Below are positions 43,740 to 52,800 of a DNA stretch of 64,000 nucleotides, piece by piece. Where the stretch lies: the NCBI RefSeq assembly GCF_002831565.1, contig NZ_CP025096.1, forward strand, positions 3,077,027 to 3,141,026, read 5' to 3'. The DNA is from Spirosoma pollinicola (GTDB lineage: Bacteria; Bacteroidota; Bacteroidia; Cytophagales; Spirosomataceae). Position numbers and translations under genes: made by a program. Below the pieces are notes generated by a model. That model was given only the letters and a program-made list of their open reading frames with translations, ran no database searches and was not told where the DNA came from. Positions within the stretch are counted from its first letter, which is position 1; each line of letters begins with the position of its first letter.

Positions 43740-46727
43740 ATGAAACAGGTTTTTTACCTACTGGGTCTGCTATGGACAAGCACCACTTATAGTCTGTCAC
43801 TGGCAGTACCCGCTACCCATGCGGTTTCGTTACCAGACACCCTGCCCAAGCCAGTTGTGCTGGCTACGGCTACCAATACCGTCAACGTTGATGGCCTGCT
43901 GCCAACGGTGACACCCAAATCGCCAACTGTAGCCGCTTTGGGGCGATATGGCGAACACCCCGTAAGTTTTTATACCAGACTGCCAACGATTGAGATTCCG
44001 CTCTGCGAGTTTACGGTAGGCGATCAAACGATTCCGATCAAGTTAACCTATCATGCTGCCGGGCTTCGGGTGGGTGAGCTACCCTCGTGGGTGGGTTTGG
44101 GCTGGAGCCTGCAAACAGGGGGGATGATTACCCGCAATGTGCTAAGCCGCCCCGACGAGCAGAATGGCTTATTGGGAAAGGCGGTTGATGACCCTAACAG
44201 CTTTTACAATTCAACTTGTGTAACAGTCGATACCGAGTTTCGAATTGCCCAACTGGCGGATAATAATGTGGACGGCCAGCGGGATGTATTTTCCTACCGT
44301 ACGCCCTCGGGCAGTAATAGCTTTATGCTGCTGCCGGGTCAGCCGGGTTATGCCTTTTTACGGGCTGAGCGGACACAGATTCTGCCCGCTACGGGGCTGA
44401 GCTCCTTTACGATGGTGGCTACCGATGGCATCCGCTACCGGTTCAGTGACCGGGAAACCACAAACCCTAATGCAACGGGCAGCAACCCTGTTGCGGCCTA
44501 CACCTCAGCCTGGCACCTCAGCGAGATCATAAGTGCTACCAACAACGACCGGGCCGTTTACACCTATTCCAGCCAGCAGAACCAGAGTTCGGCCTCCGAC
44601 CCGCAGTTTACCTGGGTTATACAGGGGAATTTGTATGAAGCAGTAGCGGGTGGCTCTGGGGTTACAACTGGCATCACGTCCCGGACAACCCGAAATTCTC
44701 AATCAACGGTACAGGCCATTTTTCCAACTCAGATTGACTTTCCGGGGGGGCGTATACAGTTCGTAAGAATGCCCGGCGCGCGGGCAGACGGAACACTGGC
44801 CCTGGACTACGTGGATCTACTGGGCTACGATGTCACTTCGAGTACTTACAAGCTGGTCAAGCGATTCGATCTGGTATATGCCAATCAGAACGGGAGTGCG
44901 AACACCCTGGGTGGATTTCTTTCTAAAGTAAATTTACTGGCTAACGATGGTAATACGATCATTGGAAGTTACGGTTTGACCTATAACCAGACGGTTATCC
45001 CCGCGTCGGGAAGCCTGGCAAAAGACTTTTGGGGCTACTTCAATGGCCAGATCACGAATAACACACTTATCGCCAGTAAACCATTTACTTATTACCCATC
45101 CGCAAGCGTTCCCATTGCCGCAACGATACTCATTGGCGATGCGACCAGAACGGCGAACGAAACCCTGATGCAGGCCGGGATACTGACCGGTATTAGCTAC
45201 CCAACGGGTGGGCTGACTCAGTTCGACTATCAGGCGCATCGATATTTGGACAACACAGTAACCCCAGCGATACAGGTGCTAGCGGGTGGTTTACGAGTCT
45301 GGCAGGTTCGATCCTATACTGGGCCCGGCAATTTGGCCACAACACGGCGGTATACCTATGGTGCTGGTGAAACAGGAAATGGCTCCTATCGGTCGTTAGC
45401 GAGAACTACTTATCAGAACAATATAGCCCTTGAATCTCGCCAGATAGGCTCTTTTCTTGACTTTAGTTATGTTTCGTATGTTTTTAGTTCAGCTTCTGTT
45501 TTTCCGTTAACTCCCGAAGAAGGTGCCCCCGTTACATATCCACAAGTGACAGAATACCGGGAGGATGGCGCGGGGGGTAACCTGGGCAAAACGATCTATA
45601 CGTTTCGGGATGCGGCTTCGGATGCCGGGCTTCAACTTGGCAATGGGCGTAGCTTTTACACCAGCAAAAGCTGGGACCGGGGGCAACCCCTAACGACTAC
45701 GGTACAGGACGTGGCCGGTAACCTTAGAAGTCGAATAACCAATGGGTACGCTGGTCTGGCCAGCGGCACCAGTACTCAAATGGCTGGATTACTGGTGGTG
45801 CGTACCCTTCAGCAACTAAATGTGACGGGGGGCATAGGTAACTGCCTGGCGCCCAGCAACCAGTATCGTTACATGACCTATCCGTATCAGTATGGCCTGA
45901 CGGTGCCCACCAGCGCCATCAACGTGCAGTACGATGACGACAATTCGGGTAGGTTTACCCAAAGCACCGAGCAGACCGATTATGACCCTACGCTGTATCA
46001 ACCCCGCGAACGCCGGACGCTGGCCGAGGGGGGTATTGTACTGGGAACCGAATACTACTACCCTCAGGATTATAAAACCATTGCCACCTCGGTCACTACA
46101 ACAGAACTGCTGGGAATGCGGACTCTGCAGGATCGAAATAGCTACAAACCTATTGAAACGGTCCATTTTCGGCGCGAAACCCTAACGGCAGCCAAAGATT
46201 ATAAAACGGGGCAACTGATGACCTACGCCCCCTTTACCCTCAATAGTCAGCCAACGGCTCTGCTCAAACAAATCTATGTAATGGAATCGGTGCCGGGAAC
46301 ATTCACCAATGCCCCTTATGTCTCCTCCCCCTCCCGTTATACGGCTGCGGGCGGAGGAAACTCGTTTCCCTACACCCAAAAGTCCACTATTCGACTCCTG
46401 ATGGACACTTACTCCGCCACGGGCTACCTGACCCGCTATACCCTGGTTGGTGGTGCCAGCACCTCCTTTCTCTATAATACCTATACCCCCACCGGTGGGG
46501 TGCCCTTTTCGGTGGTGAGCAGCCAGACCACCAACGATGCCCTGCCCACGACCCAGACAACCACCTACACCTACCGGCAACCTCTGCTGGGACCCGCCAG
46601 CCTGACCGACCCCAGGGGCGTTACTACCAGCTACCAGTATGATACATTCGGCAGGTTGCTGACAATCAAAGACAAGGATGGCTACATCCTTAAAAACTAT
46701 TCCTACCACTACCCCACCGGCCAATAA
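43740..46727 (+). CDS. Large secreted YD-repeat/RHS-type protein (first of pair)
   Basis: The 995-residue protein has a signal-like N terminus (about 1-25). Residues about 50-170 include GEHPVSFYTRLPTIEIPLC and GLRVGELPSWVGLGWSLQTG, typical of the N-terminal part of Bacteroidota RHS-like proteins. The C terminus ends in YD-type repeats (GVTTSYQYDTFGRLLTI, KDGYILKNYSYHY). No T9SS domain is present. Its stop overlaps the start of the RHS gene (TAATG), so it is translationally coupled to it. Such pairs probably make one large shell-like surface complex. Confidence 0.85.
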   Translation: MKQVFYLLGLLWTSTTYSLSLAVPATHAVSLPDTLPKPVVLATATNTVNVDGLLPTVTPKSPTVAALGRYGEHPVSFYTRLPTIEIPLCEFTVGDQTIPIKLTYHAAGLRVGELPSWVGLGWSLQTGGMITRNVLSRPDEQNGLLGKAVDDPNSFYNSTCVTVDTEFRIAQLADNNVDGQRDVFSYRTPSGSNSFMLLPGQPGYAFLRAERTQILPATGLSSFTMVATDGIRYRFSDRETTNPNATGSNPVAAYTSAWHLSEIISATNNDRAVYTYSSQQNQSSASDPQFTWVIQGNLYEAVAGGSGVTTGITSRTTRNSQSTVQAIFPTQIDFPGGRIQFVRMPGARADGTLALDYVDLLGYDVTSSTYKLVKRFDLVYANQNGSANTLGGFLSKVNLLANDGNTIIGSYGLTYNQTVIPASGSLAKDFWGYFNGQITNNTLIASKPFTYYPSASVPIAATILIGDATRTANETLMQAGILTGISYPTGGLTQFDYQAHRYLDNTVTPAIQVLAGGLRVWQVRSYTGPGNLATTRRYTYGAGETGNGSYRSLARTTYQNNIALESRQIGSFLDFSYVSYVFSSASVFPLTPEEGAPVTYPQVTEYREDGAGGNLGKTIYTFRDAASDAGLQLGNGRSFYTSKSWDRGQPLTTTVQDVAGNLRSRITNGYAGLASGTSTQMAGLLVVRTLQQLNVTGGIGNCLAPSNQYRYMTYPYQYGLTVPTSAINVQYDDDNSGRFTQSTEQTDYDPTLYQPRERRTLAEGGIVLGTEYYYPQDYKTIATSVTTTELLGMRTLQDRNSYKPIETVHFRRETLTAAKDYKTGQLMTYAPFTLNSQPTALLKQIYVMESVPGTFTNAPYVSSPSRYTAAGGGNSFPYTQKSTIRLLMDTYSATGYLTRYTLVGGASTSFLYNTYTPTGGVPFSVVSSQTTNDALPTTQTTTYTYRQPLLGPASLTDPRGVTTSYQYDTFGRLLTIKDKDGYILKNYSYHYPTGQ

Positions 46728-47221
46728 TGTCGCAACCGCTATCCGTATTCCATAGGCCACAGGCCAACAGGCTCCGCTACTATTACGCTGCACTGGCCCT
46801 GCTCCTGGGCGGGCTGCTAGCCCCCAATGCCCAGGCGCAACTAACACCCACAGCGACCTACCCCTATGTGCTGGAGCAAACGCCCCGCACGCCACAAACG
46901 GCCGTAAGCCGCACATCCCCCTATACCGATGTGCCAGCTACCATTCAGTACACCGATGGCCTGGGTCGTCCCCGTCAAACCATTCAGGTGCTGGGCGCGG
47001 GCAATGCCGGGCTTGATGTGGCCACGTCCTTTATCGAGTATGACTCCTTTGGCCGACCTATGCAGGCCTATAAACCTATGCCCGGCCTCAACCAGGGCGG
47101 CAGTGTCTGGGGGCCTACCAGTATGACCCTTACGGGTCAGCAACGGGTTTTTACAAAGACACCCATCCGTTTGATCAGACCTATTACGACAACTCGCCAC
47201 TGGATCGACCCAGTAAAGTGA
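46727..47221 (+). pseudogene. DUF6443/RHS protein, N-terminal fragment (frameshifted)
   Basis: The frame opens with a signal peptide (about 20-38, ending NAQAQ) and the DUF6443-type entry (VPATIQYTDGLGRPRQTIQV, YDSFGRPMQAYKP). The expected reading continues in another frame after the G5 run at 47109-47113: one extra G there would join GGSVWG to AYQYDPYG. Past that point the frame here gives an unrelated tail ending at 47221. This is the true start of the RHS gene that continues at 47218 and 47848. Confidence 0.8.
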
Positions 47222-47790
47222 TTGGGGCAGGGGTAGCCTGGCGATTGGGCGACAATGCAGTAAAAACCAGCTACGGGGTGGCCGTGGCCAATTCGGTGAT
47301 CCGCTTCAAGGCCGACCTGGTAGCCAATAAACTCTACGCTCACCCGGCTTCGGGCAGCGGCTCGGTGGAGTACTACCGGGCCAACGACATTGCCCGGCGG
47401 GTACTGACCGATGAACAGTATAATGTCAGCGTCGAGTACACCGACCTGCAGGGGCGGCTTATCCGGCGCGATGTGCTGACGGGTGCCCCTCTAAACCAGA
47501 CCCTCACCACCGCCTACGTCTATGACAGCTATGAGCGACTGGCCGCCGTGATTCCGCCCAAGCTCTATGACTATTTACTGAGCAATAACCTGACAACGGA
47601 TTTTCTGCTCTTTACCGATGCGGGCTTTACCCTGCCCAACCCGGTGTTTAAAGAGAACGGCTACGCCTACCAGTACGACGCCAGGGGGCGGCTTATCCGC
47701 AAGCATGTGGCTTCGGCAGGCTGGACCTACCTGGTCTACGACAAACAGGACCGGCTGGTGATGAGCCAGGACGAGCAGGACCGACCCTAG
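47218..47790 (+). pseudogene. RHS protein, middle fragment ending at in-frame amber codon
   Basis: The 190-residue open stretch carries on the YD-repeat sequence of the previous fragment (VIGAGVAWRLGDNAVKTSYG, VYDSYERLAAVIPPKLYDYL, YDARGRLIRKHV). It ends at TAG (47788-47790), after which the same frame continues without break as GNPQNSTFWRYTNYDSQHR. The homologous reading on both sides says the amber codon is a lesion rather than a natural end. Its first codon at 47218 is not a real start. Confidence 0.75.
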
Positions 47791-47847
47791 GGTAACCCCC
47801 AGAACAGCACCTTCTGGCGCTATACCAACTACGACAGCCAGCACCGC

Positions 47848-50424
47848 GTGCTCAGCACGGGACGCACCCTACTGGCCACCGATGCGGCTACCCTGCAAAC
47901 GGCCTTCGACGCCCTGACGGCCAATACCTATCCGGCACTGGTGCCCAACAATGCCGCCGATGTGCTCACCCAGAACGTCTACGACACTTATACGGGCAAT
48001 CCCCTGCCTTACCTCACCACCAATCCCGTGCCCCTGGCTACGCCCTTTCCCTCGGCCACGGCCCCCAATGCCAAAGGCCTGCTGACCTACAGCTATCGGC
48101 GCGATTTGTTACCCACCGCCAGCACCTATGCTTCGGCCTACTGGTATGACGACAAAGGCCGTATTGTGCAGAGCCGCAGCCAGAACCACCTGGGCGGCAC
48201 CGACCGGACCGATAACCAGTTCCGCTTCAACGGCGAGCTGCTCAAAACGGTGCTCACCCACAGCCTGGGCAGCGGGGTGCCCCTCTCGCCCATTACCAAA
48301 AGCTTTACCTACGACCACTGGGGGCGGCCCCGCTCCATTACCCACACGCTGGGCACCAACAGTCCGGTGGTGCTGGCCTCCTATGCCTACGACGGCATTG
48401 GGCGACTGATTCAGAAACAGTTGCAGCCCCCCTCCACCGGGGGCGGTGCCCGGCTGGGGGCTACCAGCCTGAGCATTAGCCGGGTGGGGAGTCTGACCCC
48501 CGCCTTATCGGCCCTGCCGGTGCAGGATGTGGCCCCGGCCTTTATTGACCTGAAACCGGGGGCGGCCTACCTCGACCTAAGCTCACCCAGCCAAACCGTG
48601 AGTGGCTACGAAGCCCGGCTGGCGGCCACCGCCGGGGCTTTGCAGGTGCTGGATTACAGCTACACAGTGCGGGGCTGGCTTCGGGGCATCAATGCCGCCG
48701 ACACCATCAACCCGTATGCCAATGGTCGGGGCGATGTGTTTTACCTGGCCCTGGACTACAACCAGATCAACGGCACCTTCAATCGCTATGATGGCAGCAT
48801 TGGCCGCATGCGCTGGGGAGCCAACCGGGACTACTTCTTCGGGCGGGTTTATGCCTACGGCTACGACGGAGCCGGGCGGCTGAGTGGCACCGAGTACACG
48901 GGCAACACCGGCGAGGACTACAAAGTGAGTAACCTCACCTATGACCGGAACGGCAACCTGCTCACCCTCAAACGGGGCGCCAGCGGGGGCATCGACCAGT
49001 TGAGTTACAGCTACAACTCAGGCAACAGCCTGTTGAGCGTAACCGATGCGAGTGCCAACACAGCGGGTTTCTCGGATGGCAACAAAACCGGCAACGACTA
49101 CGCCTACTGGCCCGATGGCAGCCTGAAGAGTGACCTCAACCGGGGCATCAGCCAGATTCAGTACAACCTCCTGAAGCTGCCCAGCCAGATCAGCTTCAGC
49201 AGTGGCAAGGTGGTCAGTATTCGGTATGATGCGCTGGGCACCAAGCTCAGCCTGAGCAGCACCGTGGGCGGAGCCACCACCCTGCGGGACTACGTAGCGG
49301 GTGTGTACCAGTACCTGACCCCAGCGGGGGGCAGCCGGGCGTTGGCTGAGGTGGCCCACGAGGAGGGGCGCTACACCCCGGCCAGTGGCTACGAGTATTT
49401 TCTCAAGGATCACCTGGGCAACACGCGGGTGGTGCTGGGCCAGAGTGGGGTCACCCAATGGTCGGATTATGATCCCTGGGGTTGGGAGTTACCGGCCCTG
49501 AGCAGTGGCACCAGCACCAACCGGCTCAAGTTCAATGGGCAGGAGAGTCTGCCTGAGATTGGGGTGGGCATACAGGACTTTGGGGCCCGTTTGTATGATG
49601 CCACCATTGGCCGTTGGGGCGTAGTAGACCCGCTAGCGGAGATCAGCCGACGGTGGAGTCCGTTCGTATTTAGCTATGACAACCCCATGCGGTTCGTGGA
49701 CCCCGATGGCATGGAGGCCACGGACACTAAGACAAGCATGGAGTATACCTATTCGGATGGCTATTCGACCCAGAGTTCTCGGAATTCATCGGCATCCATT
49801 GGTTATAGCGGACTAGGGGCGTTTATCGAGCGTGGAGGTGGTAGCAACAATAACGGACAAACTCAGAGCGATGATGGGCCAGGCAAGAATATACAGACAG
49901 ACGCGCCCAATCAAGCTGCGGCTTCGGTTGCGGGAGGAGCCGTCAGCCTAGGCCGAGCGGCAGGTACATCTATACTGGGTCGAATATTAACAGGTGTTGG
50001 CCGTTTTTTCGCTTCAGGAGCAGGTTTGGTAGCTACTTTGCCGATTACTTTAGTAGGAGATGTCACAAGCCCTAATGACGAGGAGAAGCCAGTAATTTTA
50101 TATCGAGGAGTGCATGTGGGGCATCCAGACTATGCTAATGCGTTAAAGGGCAAAGCAGTTCCTTATGGAATTAATGGAGGCCACCAGAGTCCAGAGCAAC
50201 ACTCTGGTGGTAATAACAAGAGTATATTTACATCATGGAGTTTAACAAAGTTTGAAGCCCTAAAAAATGCTACCAGTGCTGGTTCTGGAGGTGTAGTTTT
50301 AGAAAGGAAATTTTATATTACCAAAGAAGGGGTAATACCTCAATCGGGAGCATGGTTTGATGATGAACTGGAATATCTTGTACTCGGTATTGTTACAGGT
50401 GCCAAAGTACAAGTTTTACACTAA
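47848..50424 (+). CDS. RHS repeat protein with core domain and ADP-ribosyltransferase-like toxin tip
   Basis: The 858-residue open frame is the C-terminal two thirds of the RHS gene; the GTG at 47848 is probably not a native start. YD repeats fill residues 1-540. The RHS-associated core follows (NRLKFNGQESLPEIGVG, FGARLYDATIGRWGVVDPLA) and ends with DPDGME at about 618-623. A Gly/Ala-rich hydrophobic linker leads to the tip. The tip has Arg753 in YRGVHVG, Ser796 in FTSWS and ExE at 840-842, matching the R-S-ExE pattern of ADP-ribosyltransferases. The tip is AT-richer than the core. A candidate immunity gene follows after 6 bases. Confidence 0.85.
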   Translation: MLSTGRTLLATDAATLQTAFDALTANTYPALVPNNAADVLTQNVYDTYTGNPLPYLTTNPVPLATPFPSATAPNAKGLLTYSYRRDLLPTASTYASAYWYDDKGRIVQSRSQNHLGGTDRTDNQFRFNGELLKTVLTHSLGSGVPLSPITKSFTYDHWGRPRSITHTLGTNSPVVLASYAYDGIGRLIQKQLQPPSTGGGARLGATSLSISRVGSLTPALSALPVQDVAPAFIDLKPGAAYLDLSSPSQTVSGYEARLAATAGALQVLDYSYTVRGWLRGINAADTINPYANGRGDVFYLALDYNQINGTFNRYDGSIGRMRWGANRDYFFGRVYAYGYDGAGRLSGTEYTGNTGEDYKVSNLTYDRNGNLLTLKRGASGGIDQLSYSYNSGNSLLSVTDASANTAGFSDGNKTGNDYAYWPDGSLKSDLNRGISQIQYNLLKLPSQISFSSGKVVSIRYDALGTKLSLSSTVGGATTLRDYVAGVYQYLTPAGGSRALAEVAHEEGRYTPASGYEYFLKDHLGNTRVVLGQSGVTQWSDYDPWGWELPALSSGTSTNRLKFNGQESLPEIGVGIQDFGARLYDATIGRWGVVDPLAEISRRWSPFVFSYDNPMRFVDPDGMEATDTKTSMEYTYSDGYSTQSSRNSSASIGYSGLGAFIERGGGSNNNGQTQSDDGPGKNIQTDAPNQAAASVAGGAVSLGRAAGTSILGRILTGVGRFFASGAGLVATLPITLVGDVTSPNDEEKPVILYRGVHVGHPDYANALKGKAVPYGINGGHQSPEQHSGGNNKSIFTSWSLTKFEALKNATSAGSGGVVLERKFYITKEGVIPQSGAWFDDELEYLVLGIVTGAKVQVLH
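48871..49717 (+). repeat. RHS core direct repeat, copy 1
   Basis: These 847 bp (end of the YD region plus the RHS core, to DPDGMEA) recur at 50796-51642 with no indel and a constant offset of 1925 bp. In the shared protein region I count about nine substitutions. The copy joins the ADP-ribosyltransferase-like tip. Confidence 0.9.
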
Positions 50425-50430
50425 TTATGT

Positions 50431-50796
50431 ATGGAATTACTGGAACCAGAAAGTGGATCGTTAACAAACGAAGAGAAAGATTTATTAGTCGATTTATTAA
50501 AAACAAATGGAATCGTGTCTCCATCGTTATATCAGACTGAGGTAGAATACTATTCAGCCTCATTACGCCACGTTTTTGGAATTTATAAACGAAGACTAAC
50601 GAACATTTCTCGTGAAGGACGGACAAAGATTGAGCTTGAAACAGTTGTAAAAAATCTTTCAAAGTTTAGTGAAGAGAATATTAAAGTCATATTCTTGCCT
50701 TCAGGTATAGGGAATAAACCTGATTTAGTATTTTGTGATATCAACATCAGCTATTTTTTCGGAATAATCCACTCAAAAAAAAATCTCTCAAACTAG
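50431..50796 (+). CDS. Candidate immunity protein for the ADP-ribosyltransferase tip
   Basis: The 121-residue small, mostly polar protein is encoded 6 bases after the RHS toxin tip and in the same AT-rich composition. It has no signal peptide or recognised domain. Its size, position and base composition are those of an immunity gene for a polymorphic toxin; the function is inferred from context. Its TAG stop lies at the exact start of the duplicated RHS core, and the G of that stop is the first base of the repeat. Confidence 0.7.
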   Translation: MELLEPESGSLTNEEKDLLVDLLKTNGIVSPSLYQTEVEYYSASLRHVFGIYKRRLTNISREGRTKIELETVVKNLSKFSEENIKVIFLPSGIGNKPDLVFCDINISYFFGIIHSKKNLSN

Positions 50797-51642
50797 CCGG
50801 GCGGCTGAGCGGCACCGAGTACACAGGCAACACCGGCGAGGACTACAAAGTCAGCAACCTCACCTACGACAAAAACGGCAACCTGCTCACCCTCAAACGG
50901 GGCGCCAGCGGGGGCATCGACCAGTTGAGTTACAGCTACAACTCAGGCAACAGCCTGTTGAGCGTAACCGATGCGAGTGCCAACACAGCGGGTTTCTCGG
51001 ATGGCAACAAAACCGGCAACGACTACGCCTACTGGCCCGATGGCAGTTTGAGGAGCGACCTCAACCGGGGCATCAGCCAGATTCAGTACAACCTCTTGAA
51101 GCTGCCCAGCCAGATCAGCTTCAGCAGTGGCAAGGTGGTCAGTATCCGCTACGATGCGCTGGGCACCAAGCTCAGCCTGAGCAGCACCGTGGGCGGAGCC
51201 ACCACCCAGCGGGACTATGTGGCGGGTGTGTACCAGTACCTGACCCCAGCGGGGGGCAGCCGGGCGTTGGCTGAGGTGGCCCACGAGGAGGGGCGCTACA
51301 CCCCGGCGGGTGGCTACGAGTATTTTCTCAAGGATCACCTGGGCAACACGCGGGTGGTGCTGGGCCAGAGTGGGGTCACCCAATGGAATGATTATGATCC
51401 CTGGGGCTGGGAGCTACCCGCCCTCAGCAGTGGTACCAGCACCAACCGGCTCAAGTTCAATGGGCAGGAGAGCCTGCCCGAGATTGGGGTGGGCATGCAG
51501 GACTTTGGGGCTCGTTTGTACGATGCGACCATTGGCCGTTGGGGCGTAGTAGACCCGTTGGCGGAGGGCAGTCGGCGGTGGAGTCCGTATGTGTTTGGCT
51601 ATGACAACCCGCTTCGGTTTGTGGACCCTGATGGCATGGAAG
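50796..51642 (+). repeat. RHS core direct repeat, copy 2
   Basis: Second copy of the 847-bp core repeat (first at 48871-49717). It begins at the stop codon of the immunity gene and ends where the alternative tip begins. Confidence 0.9.
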
Positions 51643-51812
51643 CTCAGGACGTGTCGATTTGTCCCACTTGCCCCAAAGGGGCCGAATACGATAAGTATAG
51701 GGAAACCCGGCAAGGCCAATCCCATAACGTAAAAATAACAAGCTTACTGAATATCAGCAATTTATTCATTACAGTACTTGCCGTTGTTACTTTTCAGTTA
51801 TTGAACTGCTAA
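50796..51812 (+). pseudogene. Orphan RHS core copy with alternative, truncated tip
   Basis: The frame opens without a start codon at the core duplicate (LAGRLSGTEYTG); the first in-frame ATG/alternative start is near 50925. It carries the 847-bp repeat and then diverges after DPDGMEAQ into a different tip of about 56 codons (DVSICPTCPKGAEYDKYRET). The last 26 bases are antisense to the 3' end of the GT2 gene, so the tip seems cut off. It resembles the silent orphan cassettes next to Rhs genes, which can replace the active tip by recombination. Confidence 0.75.
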
Positions 51813-52719
51813 CCTTCTTTTTAATAACATAAGCGGGTAAACCACTGTGAGCCATGAACAACTTACCGAGATATTCGCCCAACACACCTAAAAAAAGTAG
51901 TTGGAGGCCAAGCCCTGTCAGGATAGCCCAGACAACAATTCCCCAGCCTTTTATAACAACAATATGGCTTAACCAGCCCACCAACAAGAGTACACCGCTC
52001 AGGATACCGACACTCAGCAAAGCGGCCCCCAAAAGGGTAAACACGCGAATTGGCCAAAGTGAGTACCCAATAAATACGTTTAGAAATAAAGAAACGAGCT
52101 TTCGTAAGGTATAACTGGAGCGACCTTCAGCACGGGCATTATGTGGTACCTCAACACTACCCACGTTGCGGGTCACCCGAAAAATAAGCCCGTCTATATA
52201 CGGATAAGGCCCATGATTCCGAACAATTTCATCCACTACCTCGCGCCGAATCAGTTTGAAACTTGACAGATATAGATCTCTTGGTTTATCAATTGAGTAA
52301 GTTGTGAGTGTATTAACGATCCAACTGCCCAGATTCCGGAACCAGTGGTGCTGCTTTTGCGCATATCGGCTGTAGACAACATCATAGTTTCCCATTTCAG
52401 CTGTTTCTACAAGTGTTAAAATGGCTTCGGGCGGGTTTTGAAAGTCGTCGTCGATCATGACAGCATAGTCCCCATGAGCATGATTCAGCCCGCATAATAC
52501 AGCATTGAACTCCCCAAAATTTCGGCGCAATGAAATAAACTGCACATTGTCGTAACGTTCCTCAAGCTGCTGGCAAACCATCTCCGACCGATCATTACTC
52601 CCGTCGTTGACCAGTATGATCTCGAACAACAGCCCGGCCAAACACGCTTGTAATCGTTCGGTTAAAGGTAAAATCGTCCGTTCGCTATTATAAACGGGAA
52701 TGACTATGGATAGCTGCAT
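51787..52719 (-). CDS. Membrane GT2 glycosyltransferase (DPM1/GtrB-like)
   Basis: The 310-residue protein has an N-terminal GT-A domain with SIVIPVYNSE, LVNDGSNDRS and the metal-binding VMIDDDFQNPP. Two C-terminal TM helices (about 225-247 and 257-285) place it in the polyprenyl-phosphate sugar transferase group. Such enzymes load a sugar onto undecaprenyl phosphate for use outside the membrane. It lies downstream of the FdtA/DegT pair, so it may handle the 3-amino sugar or a linked one. Confidence 0.9.
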   Translation of the reverse strand: MQLSIVIPVYNSERTILPLTERLQACLAGLLFEIILVNDGSNDRSEMVCQQLEERYDNVQFISLRRNFGEFNAVLCGLNHAHGDYAVMIDDDFQNPPEAILTLVETAEMGNYDVVYSRYAQKQHHWFRNLGSWIVNTLTTYSIDKPRDLYLSSFKLIRREVVDEIVRNHGPYPYIDGLIFRVTRNVGSVEVPHNARAEGRSSYTLRKLVSLFLNVFIGYSLWPIRVFTLLGAALLSVGILSGVLLLVGWLSHIVVIKGWGIVVWAILTGLGLQLLFLGVLGEYLGKLFMAHSGLPAYVIKKKVSSSITEK

Positions 52720-52737
52720 TTTTCAAAGAGTGAACTA

Positions 52738-52800
52738 GTGAAAGAACAAAAGAGTGAATGAGTGGCCCGGAACCGCTCTTTCACTCTTTCGCTCTTTCAC
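52738..52800. terminator. 25-bp inverted repeat of the GAGTGAA family
   Basis: GTGAAAGAACAAAAGAGTGA and onward (52738-52762) pairs with 52776-52800 with three mismatches. The right arm includes the last codons of the DegT gene (stop at 52781), so the repeat extends into coding sequence. Confidence 0.55.

Noticed and set aside
46727-50424. Programmed frameshifting to make one RHS protein
   Set aside because: The G5 run lacks a clear slippery heptamer with downstream structure, and the separate amber codon would still stop translation.
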